Shown in pieces: positions 25,642 to 34,786 of a stretch of DNA of 64,000 bases. The translations under genes and the position numbers were made by a program. The stretch comes from Hyphomicrobiales bacterium (GTDB lineage Bacteria; Pseudomonadota; Alphaproteobacteria; Rhizobiales; Xanthobacteraceae): positions 20,359-84,358 of the forward strand of contig JAFKKM010000024.1 in the NCBI GenBank assembly GCA_017305555.1, in the 5' to 3' direction. Numbering within the stretch: position 1 is the first letter of the stretch; every line of letters begins with the position of its first letter. The notes beneath the pieces are model-generated. The model had not been told where the DNA came from. It made no database searches and saw only the letters and a program-made list of their open reading frames with translations.

Positions 25642-28600
25642 ATGCTGCACGATTGGGGCGTAATCGCCGCCGCGTTCTGCTACATCGGTTTTCTGTTTCT
25701 GGTCGCCTACTACGGCGACCGGCCGTCGCGTCGCCGACGTCGCAGCGGCGCCGGCCTGATCTACCCGCTGTCGCTGGCGATCTATTGCACGTCGTGGACG
25801 TTCTTCGGATCGGTCGGCTTCGCGACCCGCAACAGCTTCGATTTTCTCGCGATCTATATCGGCCCGGTGATCATGATCGCGTTCTGCACGCCGCTGTTGC
25901 GGCGTGTGATCGAGCTGGCGAAATCGCAGAACATCACCTCCACCGCCGACTTCATCGCAGCGCGCTATGGCAAGAGTCAGGCGGTGGCGGCGACCGTCGC
26001 CATCATCGCCATCATTGGCTCGGTCCCCTACATTGCCTTGCAGTTGAAAGCCGTGGGCTCGTCGCTCGAAACCATCATGGGCGAAGACCACGCCATCACC
26101 AGCGTGCCGATCGTCGGCGACATCGCGTTGCTGGTGATGCTGGCGATGGCCACGTTCGCCGTGCTGTTCGGCACCCGGCAATCCGACGCCACCGAACACC
26201 AGCACGGCTTGATGCTGGCGGTTGCGACGGAGTCCATCGTCAAGCTGGTCGCCTTCATCGCCGCCGGCGCCTTCGTCACGTTCTGGATGTTCGGCCCGGT
26301 CGAACTGTTCGAGCGTGCGTTGAAGACGCCGGAAGCCGTGCGGGCCATGACTTACACGCCGTCGATCGGCAACTTCCTGACGATGGTGTTGCTGTCGTTC
26401 TTCGCCATCATGTTCCTGCCGCGTCAGTTTCACGTCAGCGTGGTGGAGAATTCCAATCCCGAGGAAGTCGACCGCGCGCGCTGGCTGTTTCCGCTTTACC
26501 TCGTCGCGATCAACCTGTTCGTCATCCCGATCGCGCTGGCCGGGCTGGTGTCGTTCCCGTTCGGCCTGGTCGACAGCGACATGTTCGTGCTGGCGCTGCC
26601 GGTCGAGGGCAAGGCACCACTGCTCGCAATCATCGTCTTCATCGGCGGACTGTCGGCCGCGACCGCGATGGTGATCGTGGAATGCGTCGCGCTGGCGATC
26701 ATGGTGTCCAACGATCTCCTCATTCCGCTGATCCTGCCGCGCAACCCGCACATCGCCAACAAAGACTTCGGCCGGCTGGTGCTGAAGATCCGCCGCGTCG
26801 CGATCTTCGCCATCATGATCATGGCGTATCTTTACTTCCGCGCGCTTGGCACCGCGCAACTCGCGGCGATCGGCCTGTTGTCGTTCGCGGCCATCGCGCA
26901 ACTGGCACCGTCCTTCCTCGGCGGCCTGATCTGGCGACGCGGCACCGCGCGCGGCGCCATGGGCGGGATGCTGGTCGGTTTCGCGGTGTGGAGCTACACG
27001 CTGTTCCTGCCGAGCTTCGTCGACGGCAGCACCCTCGGTATGCTGTTTATCCAGCACGGCCCCTTCGGCATCGAAGCGCTGCGACCGCAAGCGCTGTTCG
27101 GCGCAGATCTGCCGCCGCTGATGCACGGCGTGTTGTGGAGCCTCTCGCTCAACGTGCTGGCCTATGTCGCGTTCTCGCTGATGCGCCAGCCGTCCTCAAT
27201 CGAGCGGCTGCAAGCCGATCTGTTCGTGCCGAGCGAACTGGCGCCGATGGCACCGGCGTTCCGGCGCTGGCGCAGCACGGTGACGGTGCAGGATATCCAC
27301 GGCACCGTGGCGCAGTATCTTGGCCCGGACCGCGCGCGGCAATCGTTCGAGACCTTTGCCGCCAGCCGCCGTATCAGCCTCGAACCGTCGGCGCCCGCTG
27401 AATTCGAACTCTTGCAACACGCCGAACACCTGATCGCATCGTCGATCGGCGCGGCCTCGTCGCGGCTGGTATTGTCGCTGCTGCTGCGCAAGCGCACGCT
27501 CTCCGCCAAGGCCGCATTGAAGCTGCTGGATGATTCCCACGCCGCACTGCATTTCAACCGCGAAATCCTTCAGACCGCGCTCAATCATGTGCGGCAGGGC
27601 ATCGCGGTGTTCGACCCGGACCTGCAACTGATCTGCTCCAACCATCAGTTCGGTGAAATCCTCGGCCTACCGTCGCATATCGTCCAGATCGGCATTCCCC
27701 TGCGTGAGATTCTGGACTTCCTCGGCGCGACCAGCACCGCCGCATCCGACCGCCACACCTTCACCGAAGTCCGTCTGGTGACCTGGACCACCGAAGGCGA
27801 ACCCTATCTCGAGCGGATGCCGACCCGGCAGATCGTTATCGAGGTCCGCGCCAACCGAATGCCGGACGGCGGGCTGGTGATCACCTTCTCCGACGTCACG
27901 CCGAGCTTTGAGGCCGCCGAGGCGCTGGAGCGCGCCAACGCTACGCTGGAGCGCCGCGTCCGCGTGCGCACCGAAGAATTGACCCGGCTCAATTCCGAAC
28001 TGGCGCAGGCCAAGAGCGTCGCCGAAGATGCCAACCTGTCGAAGACGCGGTTTCTCGCGGCTGCCAGCCACGACATTCTGCAACCGCTCAACGCCGCGCG
28101 CCTCTACGTGACGAGCCTCGTCGAGCGCCAGAGCGGCGGCGAGGACGCGCGACTTGTCGAGAACATCGACGATTCGCTCGAGGCCATCGAAGAAATCCTC
28201 GGCGCGCTATTGGACATCTCCCGGCTCGATGCCGGCGCGATGACACCCTCCATCGGCAGTTTCCGCATCGGCGACCTGATGCGATCGCTGGAAATCGAGT
28301 TCACGCCGATCGCGCGCGCCAAGGGCATCGACCTGACGTTCGTGTCATGCTCGCTACCGGTGGAATCGGATCGCCTGATGCTGCGGCGGCTACTACAAAA
28401 CCTGATCTCCAACGCCATCAAATACACGCTGCACGGCCGCGTGCTGGTCGGCTGCCGGCGGCGTGGGCAATCGCTGCAAGTCGTCATCCACGATACCGGC
28501 GTCGGCGTGCCGGCGGTCAAGCGCAGCGAAATCTTCAAGGAATTTCACCGGCTCGAACAAGGTGCGCGGATCGCGCGCGGCCTCGGCCTTGGACTGTCCA

Positions 28601-29145
28601 TCGTCGAACGTCTGGCGCGGATGCTCGACCATGGCATCGCACTCGACGCCAACAGCGCCGGCGGCACAGTGTTCTCCGTCACCGTGCCGATCGCCCAGGC
28701 CGTGACGACGCATACGCCGGTGGTAACCAGCAGCACGCCGGTGGCGCGAAGCTCGATGAGCGGTGCGTTGATCGTCTGCATCGAAAACGATCTTGCCATT
28801 CTCGACGGCATGAAAACCTTGCTGACGGCATGGGACGCCGACGTGCTGGTCGCCGCTGATCCGGAAGCCGCCGTCGAAGCCATCGCCTCGCGCGGGGACA
28901 AAATCACCGGCCTCCTGGTCGATTATCATCTCGACCGTGGCAACGGCATCGCCGCCATCCGCGAAATCCGCCGCAAGTACGGCCGCAACATTCCGGCAAT
29001 CCTGATTACGGCGGACCGCAGCCCACATGTCCGCACCGCTGCGTCCCAGGAGAAAATCGCGGTTCTCAACAAGCCGGTGAAGCCTGCGTCACTCAGGGCG
29101 CTGCTTGGACAATGGCGGACGCAGCAGATGGCGGCCGCGGAATAG
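25642..29145 (+). CDS. Sodium/solute-symporter-domain hybrid sensor histidine kinase (CrbS-like)
   Basis: 1167 residues from the ATG at 25642 (a GTG just before is possible). Residues 1-about 520 form a 12-13-helix SLC5/PutP-type symporter module. A linker, a PAS domain (about 635-760, LNHVRQGIAVFDPDLQLICSN) and a coiled coil follow. The kinase core has phosphorylatable His810 in AASHDILQPLNAARLY and N, G1 and G2 boxes (NLISNAIKYT, DTGVGVP, GLGLGLSIV). A C-terminal receiver has Asp1094 in LLVDYHLD. This is the architecture of CrbS, which controls acetyl-CoA synthetase through the LuxR-type CrbR. Whether the module transports or only senses is open. Confidence 0.94.
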   Translation: MLHDWGVIAAAFCYIGFLFLVAYYGDRPSRRRRRSGAGLIYPLSLAIYCTSWTFFGSVGFATRNSFDFLAIYIGPVIMIAFCTPLLRRVIELAKSQNITSTADFIAARYGKSQAVAATVAIIAIIGSVPYIALQLKAVGSSLETIMGEDHAITSVPIVGDIALLVMLAMATFAVLFGTRQSDATEHQHGLMLAVATESIVKLVAFIAAGAFVTFWMFGPVELFERALKTPEAVRAMTYTPSIGNFLTMVLLSFFAIMFLPRQFHVSVVENSNPEEVDRARWLFPLYLVAINLFVIPIALAGLVSFPFGLVDSDMFVLALPVEGKAPLLAIIVFIGGLSAATAMVIVECVALAIMVSNDLLIPLILPRNPHIANKDFGRLVLKIRRVAIFAIMIMAYLYFRALGTAQLAAIGLLSFAAIAQLAPSFLGGLIWRRGTARGAMGGMLVGFAVWSYTLFLPSFVDGSTLGMLFIQHGPFGIEALRPQALFGADLPPLMHGVLWSLSLNVLAYVAFSLMRQPSSIERLQADLFVPSELAPMAPAFRRWRSTVTVQDIHGTVAQYLGPDRARQSFETFAASRRISLEPSAPAEFELLQHAEHLIASSIGAASSRLVLSLLLRKRTLSAKAALKLLDDSHAALHFNREILQTALNHVRQGIAVFDPDLQLICSNHQFGEILGLPSHIVQIGIPLREILDFLGATSTAASDRHTFTEVRLVTWTTEGEPYLERMPTRQIVIEVRANRMPDGGLVITFSDVTPSFEAAEALERANATLERRVRVRTEELTRLNSELAQAKSVAEDANLSKTRFLAAASHDILQPLNAARLYVTSLVERQSGGEDARLVENIDDSLEAIEEILGALLDISRLDAGAMTPSIGSFRIGDLMRSLEIEFTPIARAKGIDLTFVSCSLPVESDRLMLRRLLQNLISNAIKYTLHGRVLVGCRRRGQSLQVVIHDTGVGVPAVKRSEIFKEFHRLEQGARIARGLGLGLSIVERLARMLDHGIALDANSAGGTVFSVTVPIAQAVTTHTPVVTSSTPVARSSMSGALIVCIENDLAILDGMKTLLTAWDADVLVAADPEAAVEAIASRGDKITGLLVDYHLDRGNGIAAIREIRRKYGRNIPAILITADRSPHVRTAASQEKIAVLNKPVKPASLRALLGQWRTQQMAAAE

Positions 29146-29180
29146 CCGCTTGCAGAAACCTGCAACAATCGGGAGGAGCG

Positions 29181-29858
29181 TCAGCGCGACGCGACGTCGC
29201 CCGTGCGCCACTGTCCGCCGGAAATCTTCGCGGCGGCAATCACCGCCTGGGTGCGGCTTTCGACGCCGAGCTTTTGCAGGATGGCCGAGACGTGCGCCTT
29301 GATGGTCGCCTCGGAGACGCCAAGCTCGTAGGCGATCTGCTTGTTAAGCAGACCTTCCGACAGCATCATCAGCACCCGCACCTGCTGCGGCGTCAGCGTC
29401 ACCAGCCGGTCGCGCAGCCGCGTCATCTCGGGATCGGCCGCCGCCGTCAGATCGACATCCGGCGGAATCCAGACATCGCCGGCCATCACCTTCACCAGTG
29501 CATCACGCAGGGTCTCGACACCGAACCGCTTCGGAATGAACCCCGACGCGCCGAATTCCAACGAGCCTCTAATCGTCGCGAGATCGTCGCTCGCCGAGAC
29601 GATCACCACCGGAATCGCCGGATACTGTGCCCGCAGATAGATCAAGCCGGAAAATCCGCTGATGCCCGGCATCGACAGATCGAGCAGCACCATGTCGACT
29701 TCGGAATCGTTGCCGAGCAGTTCCGTTAGCTCTTCGAACGAGCCCGCTTCGTCGATCCGCGCTGACGCGACCACGCTTGCGACCGCTTGTCGCAGCGCGT
29801 CGCGAAACATCGGATGGTCGTCAGCAATAACGAGATGGGTACTGGCGATGGCGTTCAT
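29181..29858 (-). CDS. LuxR/NarL-family response regulator (CrbR-like)
   Basis: 225 residues. The receiver has LVIADDHPMFRDAL, Asp60 in MVLLDLSMPG and a Lys in GFIPKRFG. The C-terminal LuxR HTH reads LTPQQVRVLMMLSEGLLNKQIAYELGVSEATIKAHVSAILQKLG. This fits the NarL/CrbR/AgmR class usually paired with symporter-domain kinases. It is convergent with the kinase gene, with 35 bases between stop codons that hold a small hairpin (TTGCAG-AAAC-CTGCAA at 29150-29165). It is therefore the likelier cognate regulator, though the FixJ-type gene on the kinase's other side is also a candidate. Confidence 0.92.
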   Translation of the reverse strand: MNAIASTHLVIADDHPMFRDALRQAVASVVASARIDEAGSFEELTELLGNDSEVDMVLLDLSMPGISGFSGLIYLRAQYPAIPVVIVSASDDLATIRGSLEFGASGFIPKRFGVETLRDALVKVMAGDVWIPPDVDLTAAADPEMTRLRDRLVTLTPQQVRVLMMLSEGLLNKQIAYELGVSEATIKAHVSAILQKLGVESRTQAVIAAAKISGGQWRTGDVASR

Positions 29859-30069
29859 TCAGGTCATGTCAATGGGTTGAGCAACCGGTTACCGATCAGG
29901 CACGCACCGGATCATGCGCCGATACTCACCCGGATCGATGACTTCATGCAAGCGGCCTGTTCCATTTCGATGCAAGGGAGTTAACGCACGCCTGCAAATC
30001 CCGTTGCCTTCGCCCGCGAGACGAGCCGAAAATATCCGCGAAAACAGGATTATCGCGCGCACGATCCGC

Positions 30070-30498
30070 TCAGCGGCGAGCGCCGATGACTTGCAGCACG
30101 ATCTCACGGCGATGCGGCCGGCGGCGATGCTCGATCAGATAAATCGCCTGCCAGGTGCCGAGTGCCAGCCGCGCATTCAGGACGGGAACCTGAAGCGACA
30201 CCGCCGTCAGCATCGTGCGGATATGCGCGGGCATATCGTCCGGACCTTCGGTGTCGTGGGTCCAGCCGCCGTCCTCGGGCGCCAGCCGATCCAGTGCGGT
30301 GGCGAGATCGACCTGCACGGAAGGATCCGCGTTTTCCTGAATCGTCAGCGATGCCGAAGTGTGCCGGCAGAACAGCGTCAGCAATCCTTCGCCGACGCCG
30401 GACCTATCGACGAAGGCCTGCGCCTCGGCGGTCAGATCGACAAATCCCTGTCCGCGCGTCGGCACCGTCAACACGGTCGAAGTCAATGTATCCATCAT
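30070..30498 (-). CDS. YjbQ/UPF0047 family protein (secondary thiamine-phosphate synthase type)
   Basis: 142 residues, the full length of the family. The conserved core is LLTLFCRHTSASLTIQENADPSVQVDL, with His and Ser residues that form the active site, then HDTEGPDDMPAHIRTML and LGTWQAIYLIEHR.PHRREIVLQ. A weak thiamine-phosphate synthase activity has been reported for YjbQ, but the true role is unsettled. A single gene without thiamine neighbours. Two ATG codons stand side by side at the start (30493-30498). Confidence 0.92.
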   Translation of the reverse strand: MMDTLTSTVLTVPTRGQGFVDLTAEAQAFVDRSGVGEGLLTLFCRHTSASLTIQENADPSVQVDLATALDRLAPEDGGWTHDTEGPDDMPAHIRTMLTAVSLQVPVLNARLALGTWQAIYLIEHRRRPHRREIVLQVIGARR

Positions 30499-30543
30499 GG
30501 TCTGCTCGGGACGGCTATCAAACGCTGCACGATCCGCGCCACG

Positions 30544-31092
30544 TCATATCTTGCCGGAGACGTCTTTCTGCATGCGATTCGCCATCTCGACGAGACGGCG
30601 CCAAGCGCGTTCGAGAAAACTCATCGCCCGGTCGATATCGCGATCGCTCGGCAGCGTGAGTTCGAGCTTGCGCTCGGAATCGGCGGGCTTCTCGGCGTTC
30701 TTCGGCGAATCCTTACGCAGCGAATCGGTCTTCGGCAGCGCGTCCTCGATTTTTCCCGTCGCTGAATCGCGTTGCGCCAGTTGCGCGCGCAGCGCCTCGT
30801 TGTCTTTCTGTAATCGTCCGATCTCGGTGTCGAGCGCCTCGCGCTCGTCGGGCATCGCGTAGCAGGCCCAGCCGATCCGCTTGTTGTTGCAGGTCGACAT
30901 CGTTCCGGTGCGGGTATCGAGCCGCAATACGCCATCCGCCACCGGCGCAAGCGTATAGCGACCATTCTCGGTGTCCGGCATCGATTGCGCCTGCACTGCG
31001 TTCGACACGCTGACCACACCACACAATGCCGCAGATATCAGCAACACGCCCGGATGCCTGCCCGCGAACGCCATACACGTCCTCCGTTTCAA
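30544..31092 (-). CDS. Exported coiled-coil hypothetical protein
   Basis: 182 residues. An N-terminal signal peptide (MKRRTC, then a hydrophobic core to SNAVQA-Q near residue 36) is followed by a compact region RYTLAPVADGVLRLDTRTGTMSTCNNKRIGWACYAMPDE with two or three Cys. A heptad-rich stretch (LDTEIGRLQKDNEALRAQLAQRD) and a charged C-terminus complete it. The Cys-containing motif recurs in many Rhizobiales hypothetical proteins. It probably sits in the periplasm. No function is assigned. An ATG six codons inside would remove the basic start of the signal peptide. Confidence 0.75.
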   Translation of the reverse strand: MKRRTCMAFAGRHPGVLLISAALCGVVSVSNAVQAQSMPDTENGRYTLAPVADGVLRLDTRTGTMSTCNNKRIGWACYAMPDEREALDTEIGRLQKDNEALRAQLAQRDSATGKIEDALPKTDSLRKDSPKNAEKPADSERKLELTLPSDRDIDRAMSFLERAWRRLVEMANRMQKDVSGKI

Positions 31093-31115
31093 TCAGGCGC
31101 GCGCCCGAAAACCCG

Positions 31116-31739
31116 TCAAGGCTTCGGCCGATAGGGCGCGCGTCCGCTCTTCAACGCATCCGCCAGCAATTCGATCCGGTCCTGCCCCCAGAACACTTCA
31201 CCGTCGAGCACGTAGGCGGGCGAGCCGAAGACATCGGCGGTCAAAGCATCCTGCCGGTTTTGCTCGTAGGCGGCGCTTACCGCATCGCTCGTCGAGCGCT
31301 CCACCAGTTCGCTGCCCGGCAGCCCGGCTTCATCCGCCAACCGACGCACCACGTCCGCATCGGCAAGATTGAGCTGGCCTTCCCAGATCGCCGCATAGAC
31401 CCGGCGCAAAAATCCGTCCGGATCGTGCCCGGCTTCAGCGGCGGCGATCACCACGCCGTCGGCCAGCCGCGCGTTGAACGGCCAATGCTTGGGTTGCAGG
31501 TGAAAATTCAGGCCGCGCTTGTCGCGCCAGCGCTGCAATTCCACCATCCGGTAGCGCTGCCGCACCGGGTGGCGCTTCATCAAGGGCAGGCCGCCGGTCT
31601 CGGAAAACAGGTCAAGCAGCACCACTGGCTTATGATTTACCTTGAGATCATAGGCACTTACAAGATCACGGAAGACCTTGTGCCCGATATAGGCCCAGGG
31701 CGACTGGAACGAGAAATAATAGTCGATCGAACGGGACAT
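31116..31739 (-). CDS. 2-hydroxychromene-2-carboxylate isomerase (DsbA-like, GST-kappa type)
   Basis: 207 residues from MSRSIDYYFSFQSPWAYIGHKVF. The SFQSPWAY motif holds the Ser that activates glutathione in the HCCA isomerase/GST-kappa family, in place of the CxxC of DsbA. FGSPAYVLDGEVFWGQDRI near the C-terminus contains the cis-Pro loop (GSPAY). The family isomerises 2-hydroxychromene-2-carboxylate in naphthalene breakdown, but no other aromatic-degradation gene is near, so the real substrate may differ. An in-frame upstream extension without ribosome site is discounted. Confidence 0.9.
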   Translation of the reverse strand: MSRSIDYYFSFQSPWAYIGHKVFRDLVSAYDLKVNHKPVVLLDLFSETGGLPLMKRHPVRQRYRMVELQRWRDKRGLNFHLQPKHWPFNARLADGVVIAAAEAGHDPDGFLRRVYAAIWEGQLNLADADVVRRLADEAGLPGSELVERSTSDAVSAAYEQNRQDALTADVFGSPAYVLDGEVFWGQDRIELLADALKSGRAPYRPKP

Positions 31740-32045
31740 GCTTGCTCCGACAAAATGCGGCAGCGTGCCGCGCTCGCATCCCAACAGAGCCACCGGCAGG
31801 GAACAAGAGGACATTCCGCACAACTCAACTGCAACACCGCCGGCACTTCGCTGCGGCGATCCCGCGCATCAAGTTGAGTGCGATCCAATAAAGTCCTATG
31901 AATCAAGGGCCTAACAGAGTTTTCGGCAATCTTGACTTGGTGCGATGCCGTCAGTATGGTCCGCGCGGATTTTAAGGCTTGCGGGGCGCGTTTTTCCTTC
32001 ATTTTGACCACCTTTCGGGTGTCGACAGCCAGGTGAATGACGATC
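31740..32045. other. Intergenic region upstream of the ATP synthase F0 operon
   Basis: 306 bases between two divergent genes (HCCA isomerase and atpI). It contains the sigma-70-like promoter at 31932-31960. No gene or repeat was recognised; frames open here lack ribosome sites. Confidence 0.7.
31932..31960 (+). promoter_or_regulatory. Candidate promoter of the atpI-B-E-b'-b operon
   Basis: TTGACT and TATGGT are separated by 17 bases, a fair housekeeping-sigma match, ending 85 bases before atpI. The leader between contains GGTGA ahead of the start codon. Confidence 0.5.
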
Positions 32046-32456
32046 ATGGCGAACGGCACACATGACGGCGGATCAGATCATGACGGAGCACCCGGCAAAC
32101 CGCTCTCTGACGATGCTGCGCTTTCCGCAAGACTCGGACGTCTGGACCAACGGTTATCCTCGCTGAAGGACACCCGGAAATCCAAGGCGAACCTCGACGA
32201 ACGGCAGGAGCAGGACGCATCGGCACGGGCTTCGGCGCTGGCTCGCGGGTTTCGTTTATCATCCGAGCTGGTCGCGGGGGTTGCTGTCGGCGCCGCCATC
32301 GGCTGGGGGTTCGACTACGTGCTGTCGACCTCGCCCTGGGGTCTCATTGTGTTTTTCCTTCTCGGCTTCGCCGCCGGAGTGATCAACCTGATGCGGGTCG
32401 CGGGGGTAGTTCCTGACGTACACGATCGTGTAAACGGTCCCCCGCGGGACCAATGA
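32046..32456 (+). CDS. atpI: ATP synthase protein I (AtpI)
   Basis: 136 residues. A hydrophilic, charged N-terminal half (to about residue 70) precedes two membrane segments (ELVAGVAVGAAIGWGFDYVL and LIVFFLLGFAAGVINLMRVAG), the AtpI/Gct pattern. AtpI assists c-ring assembly or Mg uptake for the F0F1 synthase and is dispensable in many bacteria. The ATG at 32046 has AGGTGA nine bases upstream; an ATG three codons earlier has too little spacing. It is the first gene of the F0 operon, followed by a tandem-repeat spacer before atpB. Confidence 0.9.
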   Translation: MANGTHDGGSDHDGAPGKPLSDDAALSARLGRLDQRLSSLKDTRKSKANLDERQEQDASARASALARGFRLSSELVAGVAVGAAIGWGFDYVLSTSPWGLIVFFLLGFAAGVINLMRVAGVVPDVHDRVNGPPRDQ

Positions 32457-32458
32457 TT

Positions 32459-32510
32459 TTCAAGCGCCAGCCCCGCTGGCGACCTTCAAATGCCAGCTCC
32501 GCTGGCGAAC
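32459..32510. repeat. Two tandem 26-base units with hairpins between atpI and atpB
   Basis: The units 32459-32484 and 32485-32510 both begin TTCAA, share GCCAGC, CGCTGGCGA and end in an AC-type pair; they differ at about five positions. Each folds as a hairpin around CCAGC-N3-GCTGG. They begin three bases after the atpI stop and end 24 bases before the atpB start. Confidence 0.85.
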
Positions 32511-32534
32511 GATGACGAGAGAGCGGCCGGCGAT

Positions 32535-33281
32535 ATGGATCCGATCCATCAATTCCAGATCAAGAACCTCTTCACGATCGGCACCTTCGGCGGCCACGAG
32601 ATCGCCTTCACCAATTCCGCTGCCTACATGGTGCTGGCCGTGGTGCTGACCGCAGCCCTGATGCTGGGCGGCACCGCCGGACGGCGGCTTGTGCCCAGCC
32701 GTATGCAGTCGCTGGCCGAACTAACCTATGAATTCGTCGCCGACATGCTGCGCTCGACGGCCGGCGAACACGGCATGAAGTTTTTCCCGTTGGTGTTCTC
32801 CATCTTCATGTTCGTTTTCGTCTCGAACATGGTCGGCATCATCCCCTACACCTTCACCATCTCCAGCCACATCATCGTCACCGTGGCGCTGGCGCTGCTG
32901 GTGTTCTTCACCGTCATCATCTACGGCCTCTACAAGAACGGCCTGAAGTTCTTCAAACTGTTCGTGCCCCACGGCATTCCGATGGCGATCCTGCCGCTGG
33001 TGGTGGCCATCGAGATCATTTCGTTCCTGTCACGGCCGGTGTCGCACAGCGTTCGTCTGTTCGCGAACATGCTGGCCGGTCACATCACCCTGAAGGTGTT
33101 CGCGAGCTTCATCACGATGCTGGGCGCGCTCGGGATCGCCGGTGTCGCCGGTGCTGTGCTGCCGCTGGCGCTGACCATCGCGCTGAGCGCGCTCGAACTG
33201 CTGGTCGCGGCGTTGCAAGCTTACGTCTTCGCCATCCTCACCTGCATCTATCTCAACGATGCAATCCATCCGGGCCATTAA
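32535..33281 (+). CDS. atpB: ATP synthase subunit a
   Basis: 248 residues from [16 protein letters not shown]. Subunit a forms the proton half-channels beside the c-ring in the inner membrane. Five to six membrane helices are evident, with the essential Arg174 in [13 protein letters not shown] and the final helix [24 protein letters not shown]. The ATG at 32535 has GAGAGAG about eleven bases upstream; an upstream ATG at 32490 lies inside the tandem repeat and is rejected. The operon order a-c-b'-b is that of alphaproteobacteria, with the F1 genes elsewhere. Confidence 0.96.
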   Translation: MDPIHQFQIKNLFTIGTFGGHEIAFTNSAAYMVLAVVLTAALMLGGTAGRRLVPSRMQSLAELTYEFVADMLRSTAGEHGMKFFPLVFSIFMFVFVSNMVGIIPYTFTISSHIIVTVALALLVFFTVIIYGLYKNGLKFFKLFVPHGIPMAILPLVVAIEIISFLSRPVSHSVRLFANMLAGHITLKVFASFITMLGALGIAGVAGAVLPLALTIALSALELLVAALQAYVFAILTCIYLNDAIHPGH

Positions 33282-33329
33282 GGCTCGCGTTTTCCAAGCA
33301 ACCTCAAGCAAACACACGAAGGAGCTACT

Positions 33330-33557
33330 ATGGACCCGATCGCCGCTAAGTACATTGGAGCCGGCATCGCCTGCATCGGCATGGGTGGAGCTGGCGCCGG
33401 CGTCGGCATCATCTTCGGTAACTACCTTGCCGCGGCGGTTCGCAATCCGTCCGCTGCCCAGGGCCAGTTCGCGAACCTGATCTTCGGCTTCGCCGTGACC
33501 GAAGCGCTCGGCATCTTCTCGCTGCTGATCGCGCTGCTGCTGCTGTTCGCACTGTAA
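33330..33557 (+). CDS. atpE: ATP synthase subunit c
   Basis: 75 residues, a two-helix hairpin. Helix 1 is [27 protein letters not shown] with the Gly-rich packing face. The polar loop is [12 protein letters not shown] with the conserved Arg-Asn-Pro. Helix 2 carries the proton-binding Glu58 in [13 protein letters not shown]. The oligomeric c-ring rotates as protons cross. GGAG lies eight bases before the ATG. The ion-binding residues fit proton rather than sodium use. Confidence 0.97.
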   Translation: MDPIAAKYIGAGIACIGMGGAGAGVGIIFGNYLAAAVRNPSAAQGQFANLIFGFAVTEALGIFSLLIALLLLFAL

Positions 33558-33625
33558 GCTTTACTTGATCCGGCCGTTCGCCGGCCCCCGCGCGGGGCCG
33601 GGAATTGCCTGAGCTGGAGGCGCCC

Positions 33626-34180
33626 GTGGCGTCAGAACATGGCCATTCGAGCGGCACGTCCGCTCACACCACGGCAGACGGCGGCAAACCGCCGTTTCCG
33701 CCGTTCGAGTCGCACACCTTCCCGTCGCAGTTGGTGTGGCTCGTCGTTTCATTCGTCCTCTTGTACGTGATCGTCTCGCGGCTCGCTCTGCCGCGCGTCG
33801 GCGGTATCCTGGCGGCACGCCAGAAGGCCATCTCTGACGATCTCGCCGCCGCGCAGAAACTGCGCGACGAGTCGGACAATGCGTTGAAGGCCTATGAGAC
33901 CGAACTCGCCAATGCCCGCGGCAAGGCACAGGCGATCGGCGCGGAGACCCGCGACAAGCTGAACGCGCAGTCCGAACAGGAACGCAAGACGCTGGAAGAC
34001 CGCCTCGCCGTCAAGCTGGCGGAAGCGGAAAAGACCATCGCAGGCACCCGCGCCGCTGCCATGAGCAACGTCCGCGAGATCGCCTCCGAGGCCGCCACCA
34101 CGATCGTGCATCAACTGACGGGCGCACAACCCGACGCCAAGGCGGTCGAGAGTGCCGTCGACGCATCCTTGAGAGGATAA
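33626..34180 (+). CDS. atpF': ATP synthase subunit b'
   Basis: 184 residues. A hydrophilic N-terminus (to about residue 35, [17 protein letters not shown]) precedes one TM helix ([20 protein letters not shown]). A long amphipathic coiled coil ([40 protein letters not shown]) forms the peripheral stalk with b. The GTG at 33626 is chosen because GGAGG ends seven bases before it; an in-frame TTG at 33605 has no such site. Its stop lies four bases before atpF, indicating tight coupling. The b'/b pair is the photosynthetic-lineage arrangement kept by this order. Confidence 0.94.
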   Translation: MASEHGHSSGTSAHTTADGGKPPFPPFESHTFPSQLVWLVVSFVLLYVIVSRLALPRVGGILAARQKAISDDLAAAQKLRDESDNALKAYETELANARGKAQAIGAETRDKLNAQSEQERKTLEDRLAVKLAEAEKTIAGTRAAAMSNVREIASEAATTIVHQLTGAQPDAKAVESAVDASLRG

Positions 34181-34184
34181 GACG

Positions 34185-34670
34185 ATGTTGTCCCAACCGG
34201 AATTCTGGGTCGCCGTCGCCTTCGTCGTCATGGTCGGCATCTTCATCTATGTCGGTGTTCCCGGCGTGGTGACCAAGGCGCTCGATCATCGCGCCGACCG
34301 TATCAAGGCGGAACTGGATGACGCCCGCCGCCTCAAGGACGAAGCTGCCGCGCTGGTCGCCGACTACAAGGCCCGCTACGCGTCGGCCGAGCGTGAGGCG
34401 CAGGACATCGTCACCAACGCCAAGGCCGAAGCCGAACGCATTGCCGTCGACGCCAAGGCCCGGATGGAAGACTTTGTTGCCCGCCGCACCAAGGCAGCGG
34501 AATCCAAGATCGCTCAGGCCGAAGCGCAAGCCTTGGCCGACGTTCGTGCCGCCGCCGCCGATGCGGCCGTGGCCGCAGCCTCGCAGATCCTGACCAAGTC
34601 GGTTTCCGGTTCGGTCGCCGACGATCTGCTCGCCAAGGGCATCCAGGACGTTCGCGCCAAGCTGAACTGA
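34185..34670 (+). CDS. atpF: ATP synthase subunit b
   Basis: 161 residues with one N-terminal membrane helix ([23 protein letters not shown]). A highly charged coiled coil follows ([41 protein letters not shown]) and continues to the C-terminus, which contacts F1 delta. It is the last gene of the F0 operon; a strong terminator begins 22 bases after the stop. Paired with b' it forms a heterodimeric stalk. Confidence 0.95.
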   Translation: MLSQPEFWVAVAFVVMVGIFIYVGVPGVVTKALDHRADRIKAELDDARRLKDEAAALVADYKARYASAEREAQDIVTNAKAEAERIAVDAKARMEDFVARRTKAAESKIAQAEAQALADVRAAAADAAVAAASQILTKSVSGSVADDLLAKGIQDVRAKLN

Positions 34671-34691
34671 TCGGAACATCTTCAACCAAAC

Positions 34692-34731
34692 AAAACGGCC
34701 GGTGCAAAACATTGCACCGGCCGTTTTGTTT
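34692..34731 (+). terminator. Rho-independent terminator of the F0 operon
   Basis: A perfect 16-base stem, AAAACGGCCGGTGCAA (34692-34707) with TTGCACCGGCCGTTTT (34712-34727), closes on a four-base loop and runs into TTTTGTTTT. The symmetric A/T flanks could let it act on both strands. Confidence 0.95.
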
Positions 34732-34786
34732 TGGAGAAAGTCCGTTCGCGAAAGCGTGACCGAGGCAGGACGAATTGAGATTGAAT

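Noticed and set aside
25492..27126. Long open frame on the minus strand, about 540 codons
   Set aside because: It runs antisense to the hybrid kinase gene, is rich in His, Arg, Asp and Gln as mirror frames of GC-rich genes are, has no ribosome site and no recognisable domain.
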